From Amphibalanus amphitrite (Eukaryota > Arthropoda > Thecostraca > Balanomorpha > Balanidae), in NCBI RefSeq assembly GCF_019059575.1, contig NW_024881564.1, positions 496,001-560,000 on the forward strand: DNA of 64,000 nt. Reading direction: 5' to 3'. The notes under the pieces are model-generated. The model was not told the origin of the DNA and did not search any database. It saw only the letters and a list, made by a program, of their open reading frames with translations. A program made the translations under genes and the position numbers. Positions 1-12,231 of this stretch are shown here, in pieces; position 1 is the stretch's first letter, and the number at the start of each line of letters is the position of its first letter.

Positions 1-2710
1 TCGTCGGTCAGCTGTTTCTCGCGGCGCCGATACGACTCCTCGGCTGTCGCCAGGCGGTGTCTGCGGCCACAAAGTACATTTCAGGTACAGAACGACCACT
101 GTCAGCGCAAGAAATCACTGTTGCATTTGAATAGCAGAAAAAAGAAAAGATTTAACCCCCGCCCGTATTGGTGTTTTTTTCCAGCCGCGAACGTATAAGG
201 GGGGGGGTTCGTTGGACCCCCCCCCCTTGCCGTTTCGCCCCTGATTGAGCTAGAGCTTCGCGGAAAAAAAACGAGCGTGTTGCCCGTGACGAGAGGAAGC
301 CAATGATACCCAATTTTAAGGTCCTAGGTAATCGGTTGACCTTCCAGGTCAGGTCAATGACCCAAAAGTCGGGAAAATCGGGACCTGTTAGAAAGTCGTA
401 AAGCGTGGCTGCTATGGGGTTTTTCGGGGTGCTGATCACGAAAATCATGTTAGTTTTGATCACAGATGATGTCTTCATGCATTTAGGCCAGGTCGGGTCA
501 GGTCAACCAGTAAGGGTATTCGTAGTAGGTGGCAACCGCCTCTGACAGCTTCGTAACATGTTACGAAGGCACCAGAACTACTTCGTAAATGTTCATATGG
601 TTGCTAAATTCGAATTCAGCTCCAAAAACTGGCCTAGAAACATGTAAAACTCGAAAAAGTGAACCAAGGTCATCAAAGGTCAATGACTTGACCTCACCTT
701 CCGGTGACCTTGACACCCATCCTAATGCATGGGAGCATCATCATATCCCATGTTTGAACGCTTAAAACCACGAAAAGACTGCAAAAGCGCGGCTAATGCG
801 AGCCGACATACGCCGAATCGCGATTCCGGCCAAACATGGTCTCGAAAAGTAGGCCACAGGTCAAAGGTCATTAGGGTCAGGGTCATGAAAATGTCAGGGT
901 AGGTGTAAAATTGATTAACGCGAGGGTACTGAAAGTTTCTTCGCGATCGGCCGCTTTTTACGGGAGTTATTCGCGAAAAACCGAGGGGGAGTCCGTTCGA
1001 CCCCCCCCCCCCCCTATACGGGCGAGGGTTAAGACAAATAAGAACGTCCAAATTCGGGCAGGAATATTAGCGAGAACAATGAAACATACGGAATGAGATA
1101 AAGAGGTGGGAACTGGAATCATAATTTCAAAGCCAGGTTATACGCTCAGGGGTGGTGCGACCTCAAGCACGGTGTCCGCACCCCCGTCACCGCCCCTCCA
1201 CTCACTGATACGACTCCTCGAGCTGCCGGCGCTCGTCCTCTGCCATCCGCTTCAGCAGGGCAATGTGCTCCTCCAGGCGCTGCTTCTCCATCTCGTGGCC
1301 CGTGCAGCCGCTCTGGGGGGAGCGACAGAGAATCTAAGGTGATGTAAGGTGTGTTGCAGTGTCCCAAAATTGAGTTTTGTCATGGGTGTCAGAGGGGAAA
1401 AATACCCACCATAATGGGGGGAGGTAGAAAACTGCTGATTCGATTAGATCTAAAACAGGTGAGAAACAACAAAAACATGTATTTTATTCTAGGGTGTAGA
1501 ATGTTTGATGCTAAACCTGGCATCCACACAACTGCTCTTGGTAAAAAATCCTAAGTTTTCTTGGTTGGGAGTGGACAATTATTCTTAAATATTGGTGGTA
1601 AGAGTGAAAAATGAATTTAATTTGGATGTCGTTTCCCACCCAAATCGACAAATTTTGGGACATTGGTTGAGTGTGTTCAGATCATAAGCGAACATAAAGC
1701 GATTTCAGTCGTCATAAAAAATGTGGAATACGGCAGGCTGGTTGTCACTCAGCTGCCTCAACGAAACTGTAACTGTTAAAAACATTTAGCACCAATACAT
1801 CGCACTGATTGCACTACATCCAAGCATGAACCTATCAAACTGATTCCTGACGATAATTAACATCCCAATTCCCAGCACCCACCTTGAGTTTGACGATCTC
1901 GCTGTCCCTCTCAGCGATCTGTTTATTAGCCTCGGCCAGTTTGGCCGTCCACTCCTCGGTGAGCTCCTTCTCTCGGGCTGCCAGCGCGCCACTGTCCGGT
2001 GGAAACAGCTCACGGCGGGCGGTGGCCGGCTGGGGCGGGGGCGGGGCCGGCTCGGGAGCGGCAGCCGGCGCCGGCGTCATCCCCAAACTGTCCATCCAGG
2101 AGGCCGCGGCGGCGGCGGCGGCCGGCGGTGCTGCTGCCGGCGCCGGCTCCACGGGCTGTTCGGCGGGTCTGGCTCTGGCCGCCAGCGCAGAGGCGGGCGC
2201 TGCGGCGGCCGGCGCTGTCCTTGCCGGGGAGGACGGCGGTTTGGGGGAGAAGAGGTCCAGGGGATCGGCCGGAGGGGCGCGCTGCCGGCCCCGGCGCCCC
2301 GTGCGTGACGCCGACGGCTCGTAGCCACCCAAAGAGACGTCCCCACCTGCAGCAGCCTCCTCGCCAGCGGGTTTACTGGAGAGCATATCGTCAAACATGG
2401 AGCGAGGACGGCTGGGGGTGGCGTCAGCGGCCGGTGCGGCCGACGGCTTGCTAGACAGCAGGTCGTCAAACATACCTCGCTGGCGGCCGGGCGCCGGCTC
2501 TGCGCCAGCGGTGGATGGTTTTCCCGACAGGATATCGTCGAGCATAGTGCGCTGTCGCGGCGGCGTGGCCGCAGCCTCGGTAGGGGCGGGGCCGGATGGT
2601 TTGCCGCTGAGAATGTCATCCAACATGGTCCGCTGCTTGGCTGGCGCCGGTTCTGCGGACTTATCGCCGAATAGGTCGGCCATCAGACGCGATTTCTTGT
2701 CATCAGACAT
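1..2710 (-). CDS. FBF1: Fas-binding factor 1 (FBF1/albatross) homologue, 5' part, continues past window start
   Basis: Exons read on the minus strand: 2710-1883 (276 codons, donor AAG|GTGGGT), 1312-1206 (acceptor CCCCCCAG, donor CA|GTGAGT) and 60-1 (acceptor GGCCGCAG, runs off the window). The phases agree (0, 0, 2). The first exon starts MSDDKKSRLMADLFGDK and holds four tandem repeats of about 28 residues around R-x-M-[LF]-DD-[ILM]-LS-[GS]-KP, then a GYEPSASRTGRRGRQ / DPLDLF segment, an Ala/Pro-rich stretch and a SWMDSLGM motif. The joined exons then enter a charged coiled coil (EKELTEEW, EIVKLK, MEKQRLEEHIALLKRM, RRQLEESYQ, EESYRRREKQL). In vertebrate FBF1 the same order is seen: an STLDELLG-type motif, an FGAYQP/RQSRR segment, and the coiled coil with its ETSYQQREERL stretch. 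FBF1 is a centriolar distal-appendage protein that gates the ciliary base. The start at 2710 has an acceptable context (CAACCATGT), but an upstream coding exon cannot be excluded. The intron 61-1205 is largely occupied by a TTAA-flanked element. Confidence 0.72.
152..1032. mobile_element. piggyBac-like non-autonomous element (TTAA-flanked) in an FBF1 intron
   Basis: It begins TTAACCCCCGCCCGTAT and ends with the inverse ATACGGGCGAGGGTTAA. TTAA target duplication with CCC...GGG ends is the piggyBac signature. The interior has C/G runs and scattered AGGTCA half-sites, including AGGTCAATGACCC at 351-363 and a perfect AGGTCAAAGGTCA at 858-870. No transposase is visible. The palindrome TTCGTAACATGTTACGAA at 549-566 recurs near 43052 in a related sequence. 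Confidence 0.7.
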
Positions 2711-4755
2711 GGTTGAGCCAGCTTTTGTAGTGGCCAGTGGATAATCCTCTTATGTGGCAGTCTTCACACAATTATGAGTGGCTTCATTGTTATGTTGCAT
2801 TGAGGTGTCTGAAATACTACAAACAATTAACATAATAAGCACAGTCAATAACACTGCTGGGCAATGGCAAAAAAAAACAGCAAAATTGAGGTAATCTGCA
2901 CCAGAACACAGAACAACTAATGACATCTCTCAATTGCTCAGAACAAGATTGTAATGAAGCATGCTTACAAAAATAAATTGCATCACCCACCTGCATCTAG
3001 CCTTGAATAAAAGCAGCCATATCTGCCACGGCACATAGCATGGCTGAGGCAAACTTTTAGCAAGAGCAAAACCTTCCAATATTTTATGGCTGAAATGATA
3101 TAATGACATGACATTTAACATGAACCAGGGAGCCACTACTGACTATATACCTGCTGGTAGGTAAAAGGTGATTTTCCTTCTCAATTAGTCTACATGAAAA
3201 GACAACAAAACTTACAAAAGGCACCTGGCAATTGGTACATACCAGGTCTAATAGGCTCACAGTAATTGCAATGAGTTTCTCTCCTCATTAATATTGATCT
3301 ATTCCTTTGCAAATAATTCAAATCATTTCCAAATAATCTCAATTTTGCATGGAGGCAAAAGGCAGAACTTAAGACGCCTCAGCAGGGTCAACGACTCAAG
3401 CACAGGTGGCCTCTTGCCCTTTCTGCTTAGCGAATATGACACAATACCAGCCAGGGATGCCACTGAACAGGGGGTTACGGTTCTATGCTGCCACATAGGG
3501 AGAGCTCAGGAGACAGATGACGTCACAGGGTGTCAATTTTTTTGTTGATTTTAAAGGCTTTGCTGTGCAGTAAATTATCTTTTTTAGGCTCTAAGGGAGC
3601 CTAAAGGTTAATATCAAACTGCCTTAGAGTATAAAATCCTCGGAAGATTAATATTGGCGAAGATTGGTAGACACCCGCTGACTTCATCTGTCAAGGTCAC
3701 CAATGTAAACAAACGGCTAACCATTCTACCTCCTATATACGGCCTTGCCACTGAATGCAAACCTTACTGGAAGATGACCAAAAATTATGCAAAAACTTCT
3801 TCAGGGTGACTTTATACAGATCATGAGTTCTCCCTTCAGTTCAGTAAGTATGTAGGCGCAGGTGAGCTGGCCAACTAAGAAACAACTATAAAGCTTATAA
3901 TGATAACCCTTATCTAATTATGTGAGCTTTATCACATCAAAAATCCAATAAAAATATAAAAACCTCTCAGGAGAATCTAATGATGCAGGCTCTAGGAATC
4001 TTGATCAAGACCTCATCCTCTTGAATGCTCTTGAACAGACTCGAAAGCACCCTACGGCATGCCACACGTTGAAGAGATAGGCAGCTGAAAAATGGCGCAG
4101 CTGCGGCGTTCTTTTATTCACTTTAGACGCTGACGGAGCAAACCAGGAGCTCCCTATTTGCTCTTTTCCGCGAGCGCATGCAGGAGTCCACCCCAGGGTA
4201 TATTGAGTGAAGTCCACCCAGTCCACCTGACGGCACGCATGACGGAGTCCAGAGTCCGGGCAGTCCGATGAGTCCGTATCGTGAGAAGTCTTGTTCTTGT
4301 TCTTGTGCGTACGGCCTTGGGCGTGTAGCTGTATCATGAGAAGTCAATTTATTTATTTTTGAAGACTCAAGAATCAAAACTAGCAGGAGCAAAATAGATA
4401 ATACGCAGAATTTCAAGAATTTAATTGTTTAATTGGTACCTATTGCATGGAATGCCTGTTCTGTTGCGCCTCAAACCAGACCGGACTGGGAGGCAGTGAG
4501 GGGGATGTGTAGTATTCCACCGTGGGGATGTGTAATGCGGTGAGGGGGAGGCGGGCCCTAACCCACAAAGAAGAAGAAGAAGAAGAGGGGGGGGGGGTCA
4601 CAGTCGAGGTAGTCTCTGGTTCAGATGTTCTTTAATTTGTATAATATGGATATCAGTTGATAGAAAAATTTGTTTTTCGTAAGATGAATGTAGTATAGAG
4701 TTACTCTGATGCCTGATGGACAGTTTTCATCTGTAGCTGGCTAATCGTATCTTAC
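2711..4755. other. FBF1-ATPAF1 intergenic region (left part)
   Basis: No convincing gene. AT-rich sequence holds short open frames only, including one at 4123-4416 (-) whose hydrophobic start looks like a signal peptide but which runs into low-complexity GTTCTT and GTCC repeats. There is a GAA/GGG simple repeat near 4570-4600. FBF1 and ATPAF1 diverge, so promoters for both probably lie between 2711 and 5050. Confidence 0.4.
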
Positions 4756-4825
4756 TGCGATAGAAGAATTTGCGGTAGCTGCTATCTCGGTCGACCTGCA
4801 CGTTCTCCTTGCCTGTTGTCAGCTT
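4756..4825 (-). CDS. Orphan coding exon, gene unknown
   Basis: A 70-nt minus-strand segment sits between a good acceptor (TTGATATTTTCCAG) and a good donor (A|GTAAGATA). It reads KLTTGKENVQVDRD followed by SSYRKFFYR, with codon use like the recognised genes. I do not recognise the protein. It leaves phase 1, and an AG at about 2721 would let it join FBF1 in frame ahead of the FBF1 methionine, but that acceptor is weak. It could be a 5' exon of FBF1 or part of an unrelated small gene. Without the splice the frame reads on to a stop within ten codons. Confidence 0.35.
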
Positions 4826-5050
4826 CTGGAAAATATCAAAACACGGAAATGTAGTACCCTTATTATACCCACGGCCTTGACCCCAACACACTGGGGGAAT
4901 GTGTCAGAACTGGGAGACCCTGACACTTGACAGATTCCCAGACTCCTCTGTAATTTACTGAGCAATGACTTGATAATCCTTGTCAGTTATTGTATCATGG
5001 CTTGAATATGAAGTATTTATTTTGTTAGTTGCTGCCTCAACTGTTTCAGA

Positions 5051-6002
5051 ATGAGGCCTGCCTACTTTCAGGCGCTAAATCGTATCTGCCGACTTAGCCT
5101 GTCTGGTCATCGATTGGTACACTCTACACCGAAGATGGCAGAAGAATATGTTGAAAAGCTGAAGAAAGAAAATCCCTACTATTCAAAATATCAGGATAAA
5201 ATTGCCAAACTACGAGAGTGGGTATAGCCATACATATGTGTGCTGGTTTTGTTACCGATGAGCACTTTGATGTCTGCATATTTTGTTGCTGATTTTGTCA
5301 CTGTGTTTTGGTACCTATTTTATCGTCACTTTTATAAGTCATTTTCACCATTTTCTCGATGTTTTCTAGAGTATCGTCTGACGAGGTGGAACGGCGGGTG
5401 CAGCAGAAGAACCAGAATGACCGTGTAGCCAGAGATGCAGACGCTGCACGCTCGTTTTCGGGGAAGGCGCCGAAGGCAGCTGATGCGGCCAGGCTGCCGC
5501 AGGCTAAACCCAAGGTAGGCGAGTGACAGAGATGAATGAAAGGTATAAGGCCAAGGGCACGAATCTAAGGTTTGAACCATTATAAAAACTCCTCAAGTTA
5601 GGAGCCTTTGAAAGCTTAAAACACAAGGTGTGAAGCATTATGAGCAGGGATGCGGAGCCGTGGAAATTTCAGACGGCTCCGGCTCCGGCTCCGGCTCCGG
5701 AGAAAAAAATCGGCTCCGGCTCCGGCTCCGGGTGAAATGTCATGGCGGCTCCGGCTCCGGCTCCGGCTCCGAGTAAAATGATCCGGCTCCGGCGGCTCCG
5801 GCTCCGGCTCCGGCTCCGGCTTCTACTCAGTACATCCCCTATGCGATCAATTAAATACGGGTGGAAGAAAAAAGGCGATGGGATTGGTACACGTTGCTTC
5901 TGTATTTGTATAACACGGCTATTTTGAATATCAGGTTGTTTTACGCCTTGTACTGTCAAACCGAACTAGGTAAATAATTGTTTCCTCTTAAATATTGTTT
6001 CA

Positions 6003-6034
<32 letters not shown>

Positions 6035-9000
6035 CATCCCTGATTATGAGACATCGTCATTGAAGGCAAGGCATTGTGTCCAGGCATTGCGGACAATATG
6101 AAGCGGAGATGTGAGCCATTTGTTGAGCACAAATATCGTTCCTTAGTCGTTTGAAGTATCGGGATACTCCACTGCATTGATGGGACATTGAGAGTAAAGA
6201 AGAAACGCGTCGTGTTTTGAAAGGATGAGGATGCACGCACCACTGCTAGTTATGTTCACTGCACATATAAGCTTATATGCTTAGCCCTGTTACCACTCAT
6301 GATGTAACTCGATTGATTGATATGCCAGATATGAGACAGTTTATCCGGCCATTCATTATAGCTACCTAGGTATTTGTATTGTCACTAATAGTAATAAGTG
6401 TTCTAAAAATATGACGAATATTTGACAGGAACTGAACGACATCCTCAAGCTGGAGCTCATCCAGGACAAGAGCAGCGACGAGATCGGACAGGTAGGCTGT
6501 TATCCATACCTGTCTTCCCAAGATAGAATATGTTTTAGCGCCTTGGATAAAACAAGCTGCCTATAGCTCCGGCTATTTTCTGACATAGTGACCCGTAATT
6601 ATCAGCATTCACTTGTGATTTATGGTAACTGCTGCCTGTGTGTTCATATCATGATCTGTGGCGATCTAACTAGTCCGATCTTTTTCAGCTTTGGGTGGAG
6701 TATTTCAAAACGAAGGACAGCGTCTCAGCAGTAATACCTGCCGACAAATACAGAGCTCTCGTCGCCAACACGGAAAAATATCCCACGGTAAAGCAATAAG
6801 TCAAAAAATGTTTTTAGAATACCAAAACTCGTTCTGGGGCTTAACTAAAAAAAATCGTTGTTATTAGACCTAATCCATCATAGCTTTTTGCTAGGGTATA
6901 CTCGAAGAACATATCGGATGATCGTTGTTTGACGTTGTTAGAAAGTTCTTACGAATTATATGAGACTGTAAAGTCATATTTAAACCCAGGTATATTAATG
7001 ATAATAAATCGTTTAGCGGACTGACTCTGGGTGTAAAGACTCTTACGTAAGACTCGTAAAGACTCTGACTCTTTACACCCAGAGTCAGTCCGCTAAACGA
7101 TTTATTATCATTCTTACGAATTATTGTTGGGCTTTGTTTGTATGTGGTACATTTGCTCTTCCAGCTTTTGTACACGTATATTAAACAAAAACTATGCTTG
7201 CCAAGATCATTTTCCTAGCGCTCGGTCACGGCACGCGTTCATGACGTAAAGTAATTATCATTTGTTGGACTTTCTTCTTATCTTTGCTTTTATCGTATAT
7301 CTGTCGGTGCACGACCCGCGTCTGACCGGCTCCCGCTCTGCATCCTCCCGACAGTTTCTGTTGCCGCTGCCACGCAAAGACGGCTACGAGTTTGTGGTGG
7401 TGCAGTTTGCCGGCAACGAGGCCCACTTTACCGCCCTCATCAACTACCAGGTAAGCTGCGGCAGGCGAGTGTTCAGCTCAACGAGCCCTGACTGACGAAT
7501 GAAGGAGGCGTGAGCGCAGGAGGACTGGGAGTTGTTGTGGTGTCACGGTAGGTGGCAGTGTACAGTTGTGTAGGTGGGGCTAGTGAACCGCTGAAATATG
7601 TAATCTGTGCTTTCCGAAGCACTGACGACCATCGTCATCATAAGGCCATAGAAATTGATATTGATGAAGTCGTTACTGGTGGGTCACGATGCGATAACTT
7701 GAGTTTTGTTTTTAGATTGTGATCATGAACTAATGACTTCGCCTGAAAATTGAATCACAAATTGCGGAAGTAATTGACTTTCTGGGACCCTGGGTTCTAC
7801 CACAATTGACGATATTGGCGATATTGGAGCTTATTGTTCCAGGACTAGGCTGCTTTACCATCTTGCTGGGAGCCTTAAAATGTTAGCATAAACCTATCCG
7901 CTCGATGATAGATACGATCATTCTCCCGGTTCCTGCTTAGCGTAGCGGTACTCCATTGCCTGTTGAATAGACTTTCGTTCCATCATTTATAATTGCTGCA
8001 TTTTCAATGGTCATAATCGATGTTATACTAATGCATAATACGATTCTGTTGATACATGTGTCAGCCTTTGCGAATCGGGGGCCCTAAAAATCAAACCATT
8101 GTTATCATAATGCTTCCATTCCCTGAGATAAAACCTATGAATCATTCAAAAGTCCGTCAAATCAACATGAAGAGCAGCGATCTGAGTGATCTAAGTGATC
8201 TGATCTAGGCGCCTGTCGAGACGTCGATTCCTCGAACTACCTTCTGAAGGACGCCGCTGGGCCGGCTGAATTTTCGACCGCTCCAGCCGCCCGTCTGTCA
8301 CGCGATCCTGTCATGTGGCCGAGTGTGTGAAGACGTGTGTGTCTGTCTGTCTGTGTGTGTATGTGTGTCGGACCGGGACGGCCAGTGCCTGGTGCCGACG
8401 GATCAGTGAGCCCGGGCTGTAGACGGAATGGGACTGGCGTGCTACTGGGTAGTGGGCTGGGGGGGGAGGGAGAGGGTAGCATTGTCGCCACCGATTGCGT
8501 CCGGAGTTCGGTGACGGGGTATCGACTATCGATGCATGGTTTCAGTTTGCTTCTGTTCGTTCTCGAGTGTTTTGAATTGGGGAGAACTTGAGCAATTGTT
8601 GGACAAGTGATGTTTGTGTGACGGATAATTTGAGAAAATATTTAATTAAGCTCTTCTTGAATCCTTGTCAAGCTTGGTCATTTCTTTAATATCTATCTCT
8701 ACCCATTTATCGATATTTCTAAGTAGCCAAACCTTGTGCGTGCACACGGCGAGCATTGTCAGTGTAGTCACTCATGACGTTAGTGCTTCTTTATTTAATT
8801 GATCGATCGCAGTTCGCAGTGAAGCCGTTCACGATTTTGACACACCTCCCCGTACCCACCATCTACTCAAAAACCCTGGCCATAGTCAACACCCACAGGC
8901 CGGGAGGGTGGCCTCTCGGTACATACATTGCACCTACCGACGGCTGACCGACCCTCCCCTGCCGTTTCAGACGTATAAGGAGAACGCCCCTGAGTGTATG

Positions 9001-10901
9001 ACCATGATTCACTACCCGGAGCTGGCGGATAGCAAAGGAATCGTGCTCATGGTGGCAGAATACGATAACACATCGCTGGTAAGAAAGAGCCGCCGCTGTC
9101 TGGCGTAGAAAAGAACGAGCTTAGATGTAAAGTATAAAGTTATTAGAAAACGGCAGACGTAACAAGACGTATGATAAAGATGTTGCGAACAATCGTAACA
9201 GTCGATGACGAGCGAGTGTTGTGTGTCGTGTGGCACGAGTTCCGTGTTACGCGGTGGATTTACACCTGCCCGTGAAGTTGACGGTAGAATGGCCTTTGAC
9301 GTGCCCCTAGCGTGACCGACTTAACTCATTCACAAGGCGTCGTGTTTGAACTATGAATGCTGAAATGTGGCGCACGACACGCTGTTTCAGGCAATCACGG
9401 CTGCTTTATTTTCATGGTATTCCTTCCTGTATTGCGACCTAGCCTGTTGACCTAATTGTAGTCCTTTTTCGGTCTGCATTTTACATAAATCCATTTTTGC
9501 TCGCGCATGAACGTAAATAGATTTTGACATTGCGACGCACCTGTAAGATCTAAGAAACACGTTTGGGTAGTGGCTTAGGTCACAATATGGCTGGAGAGCT
9601 CCAGTGATGATCTACTTGATGGTGGCATATGGAATCCACGGCTGTTATGTGATGACACGCTGCCTGTATTGTTTGTAGCTACCCGTCTAAAATGTACGTA
9701 ACTACTCGCGTCGGCACTTCACCCGCCCCTCGCCCGCCCCTGTTCTTTGGTATGTTTAGTAAAGCCATGCTGATTGGGCGCCCACTTCCGATGCAGAGCC
9801 AGCGCTCAAAACCCAAACTCATCTTCAGCTCAACCACGGTCGTGCCGGCTAGAGGGTAATCAGAATCATCGCGGTATGGTGTGGGGACGGTGGTAGTGTC
9901 TATTGGGGACTCTACCGAAGTCAAGGTTAGGGTAGAGTGAAAGGATGAAAGATTTAGTCGAGTGACATTTACCGAACAACCGGCAGGCTTGATAGACGGT
10001 TGCAAAAGTCATACCTGAGGCCTCTTGCAATGAAATACCTTGCTAGGTAGAATGAAAAACCGATTTCAGAGCTAGCTAGCCTAACGCTGGTAAATTATTT
10101 TACATCAGCTCATAACAAAGGAAGTTGTGTACGGTTTGTTTTGTTTGTTTTGTAGGGTTAGTCTCTTTCGGTCAATTGCAACCACTGAAGAGCCGGGAGG
10201 ATGATAGGATTTAAGGGGAGACATTGGTCTGGGCGGGCACCTTGGCGAGTCGTCGGGGCTGAGCCCGTCCAATTGGACAGGCCACCCAGCCCCCTGATGT
10301 CCAGGCCCACTGCATCCGGGTAAGGGCGTGCTCCAAGGGGAGCTTCCCGCATGGTATAAAGTTGCCCGTGGAGCTCGGAGCAGAGGTTTTGGGCGTGGAG
10401 AAGGATTTGGCTGTTCTGATGATGGAAACTATGAAGCAGTGCGTAAACCTACAAGTGCTTGTTAGAATTTATAGTTAAATTGTCACGGGGAGTGAGTGTT
10501 CGGTGCAGCAGAATCCAAGTATTGGTACAAGAGGGTTTTTGTTCCATAGGCATCTGATCATTACTTTTGAGCTATTGGGACACTTTTTTTACACACAGAC
10601 GTTTTCTTATATATTTCCAAAGCCGAACTCAGTAACAAGCGATTCCCTCCCCCCCCTCCCCTTAGTCTTCTCCCCCTTTGCCGGCGGACTGCCGGTTACC
10701 TATGGTGGCTCAAACCTCCCCTAATTATTCTCCCCCTCCCCTCAGGACGCCAGGGAGGCCCAGTGTCTGGCGAACGAGGTACAACTCTACTACTGCCGAC
10801 CGGACGAGCGGCGACGGAACCTTCTAGAGCAGTTCACCACGCGACCCGACTCGTTCAAGTACCAGGACTTGATACTGGCGCTGGAGGATGTCCAGCTCTA
10901 A
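5051..10901 (+). CDS. ATPAF1: ATP synthase mitochondrial F1 complex assembly factor 1
   Basis: Seven exons join in frame: 5051-5217, 5370-5514, 6429-6491, 6689-6787, 7355-7450, 8971-9078 and 10746-10901 (TAA at 10899). Together they encode 277 residues. The N-terminus [21 protein letters not shown] is Arg-rich with no acidic residues, as in a mitochondrial presequence. The family core is clear: [89 protein letters not shown] and [18 protein letters not shown]1 (yeast Atp11) is a matrix chaperone that binds F1 beta subunits before the alpha3beta3 hexamer forms. It is shorter than human ATPAF1 (about 328 residues), mostly at the N-terminus and the linker. Introns carry a hAT-like element (5645-6042) and a 43-bp perfect hairpin (6997-7112). 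The 5051 start lies just after an acceptor-like CTGTTTCAG, so a 5' UTR exon upstream is possible. Confidence 0.93.
5645..6042. mobile_element. hAT-like MITE with GGCTCC hexamer array
   Basis: The ends are CAGGGATGCGGAGCC and its inverse GGCTCCGCATCCCTG, flanked by a perfect 8-bp duplication ATTATGAG (5637-5644 and 6043-6050), as for hAT transposons. The interior is blocks of tandem GGCTCC. Glycine/alanine- or arginine-rich frames across it are repeat artefacts. It lies in ATPAF1 intron 2. A close relative is at 38270-38768. Confidence 0.85.
6997..7112. repeat. 43-bp perfect inverted repeat (hairpin) in an ATPAF1 intron
   Basis: Arm 6997-7039 (starting AATGATAATAAATCG) is the exact reverse complement of 7070-7112, with a 30-nt spacer of TCTTACG/GTAAGACTC-type sequence. 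Perfect arms imply recent origin or gene conversion. No flanking duplication is obvious. Confidence 0.9.
7451..8970. other. ATPAF1 intron 5, no further gene seen
   Basis: No coding signal. A TGTGTG/CTGT microsatellite lies at about 8333-8372 and a short G-rich tract at about 8456-8475. The rest is unremarkable unique-looking sequence. Confidence 0.5.
9079..10745. other. ATPAF1 intron 6, no further gene seen
   Basis: Short open frames only. The 3' end is a long pyrimidine-rich acceptor region with repeated CTCCCC tracts at about 10640-10745. Confidence 0.5.
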
Positions 10902-12014
10902 ACACGTCGGTCCTTCGCCGGTATGTTGGGTCATTGTGTAAATGGTGCTATTTGGGTGACTTGTTAGATCGGTGTTTTGTATGGTTTGTTGTCGCAGTCA
11001 GTGAAAAACCTAATACATGTTATACATGTAAACATATTATCTTTTTACTTGAACAAAAAAAAAATGGTTAAGCTCTCATTGCCCATAATACTAAAACCGT
11101 TGTCCTAAGTGTTACGTTTATTTGCTTTTCTTTCATGAGAAACGTACAGACGCATTACATCGATTTAGCGGTAGTTCCGCAGGCCATTTATCGCTGATAC
11201 ATGTTCAACTTTGTGTGGATTATCCCTAATATCACCATCGGCACCTTTCGGTCCATTTTCATCAAGTTCTACAAAACTCTTAACACCGCACCATTATATC
11301 TAAAAATAGCGATCAAACGCCCTGTCCATTAGGTCAAACCGGACCGTACTGAACACGCCGCTCCTGGCGCTGTCCAGCTGCGGCGCGGTCCGCACTGCTG
11401 TGCCGCCGGTGGAATGCGATCGACCGGCCGACAGTCTATAGATCGGCTGGTAGTTAATGTATCGCCCACGCTGGCACACGGACAGACACTGCAGAATAGG
11501 TTACGGAGCGACCGGCTCGGGCTGATGTACCGGCGGAGGTCAGCACATCTGATAGGCACCCCACGAAGGAGGTGTATGCATTGATGTAGTAGGTACGTCA
11601 CGGTGAATAAGGTTGTTCTCTGTCCCAAGAGGTCGAGTGATGACGTCAACACGTCGTCCGGGTGAGGACGTCAGTGATGGAATGACGTCACATCGGTGTG
11701 ATTTTTGGGTATGCTAATTCAATTCTGGATCCCAAAGGTCACGGCAGTATCCTAAGTTTCCTTGATTCTCTTCCTCGGCGTCTCGATTTGACAACGTGTT
11801 TCATCATCGAACGCTGACTTCCAGGCTTAGATCGCTTCTGATATTCGTGGCTACCTATCCACATACGAGTATGGTCTGAAGGATGGTTATCAATTATCAT
11901 TCAACTCCTGATTGATGTACACGCTAACCAAGAGCCAGCTTCGCTCTATGCGCAATCTGTCTATTCCTTTTCATCCTTTTGCTGAAAATCCACACGCTGT
12001 TACTTGCATAGAAG
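10902..12014. other. Region 3' of ATPAF1
   Basis: Holds the ATPAF1 3' UTR (extent not determined) and the orphan minus-strand exon at 11300-11488. A CRE-like TGACGTCA occurs at 11640-11647. Nothing else is supported. Confidence 0.4.
11300..11488 (-). CDS. Orphan terminal coding exon, gene unknown
   Basis: A minus-strand exon candidate of 62 codons plus TAG, preceded by CCTATTCTGCAG, with an alternative acceptor GTGTGCCAG at 11471-11473. It reads CLSVCQRGRYINYQPIYRLS and ends RFDLMDRAFDRYF. Codon use is GC-ending like the neighbouring genes, but I do not recognise the family. It would be the 3' end of a gene whose upstream exons lie beyond the Penelope/Helitron complex at 12.0-17.2 kb. It could also be a relic. 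Confidence 0.33.
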   Translation of the reverse strand, partial: CLSVCQRGRYINYQPIYRLSAGRSHSTGGTAVRTAPQLDSARSGVFSTVRFDLMDRAFDRYF

Positions 12015-12231
12015 CAAGCGTGTCTGTATTTAGGAACCAATTCTTCGACACCACTAATGCGTATATTGATTCGGTAGCTTTCGGAAGCTTCTGCTCCTTT
12101 CGTCAGCCGTGCTTTAAAATGCATTAAAATGCAAGACAATACGTCTCAAACGTCTCAAACACCTACCAAAATACATACCACCACGAGGAAAAGTTGTAGC
12201 CGTACGTCTAAAGCACAGATGCACAAAATAA

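Noticed and set aside
5669..5959. Gly/Ala/Glu/Pro-rich and Arg/Ser-rich frames on both strands
   Set aside because: Products of the GGCTCC hexamer array inside a hAT-like MITE.
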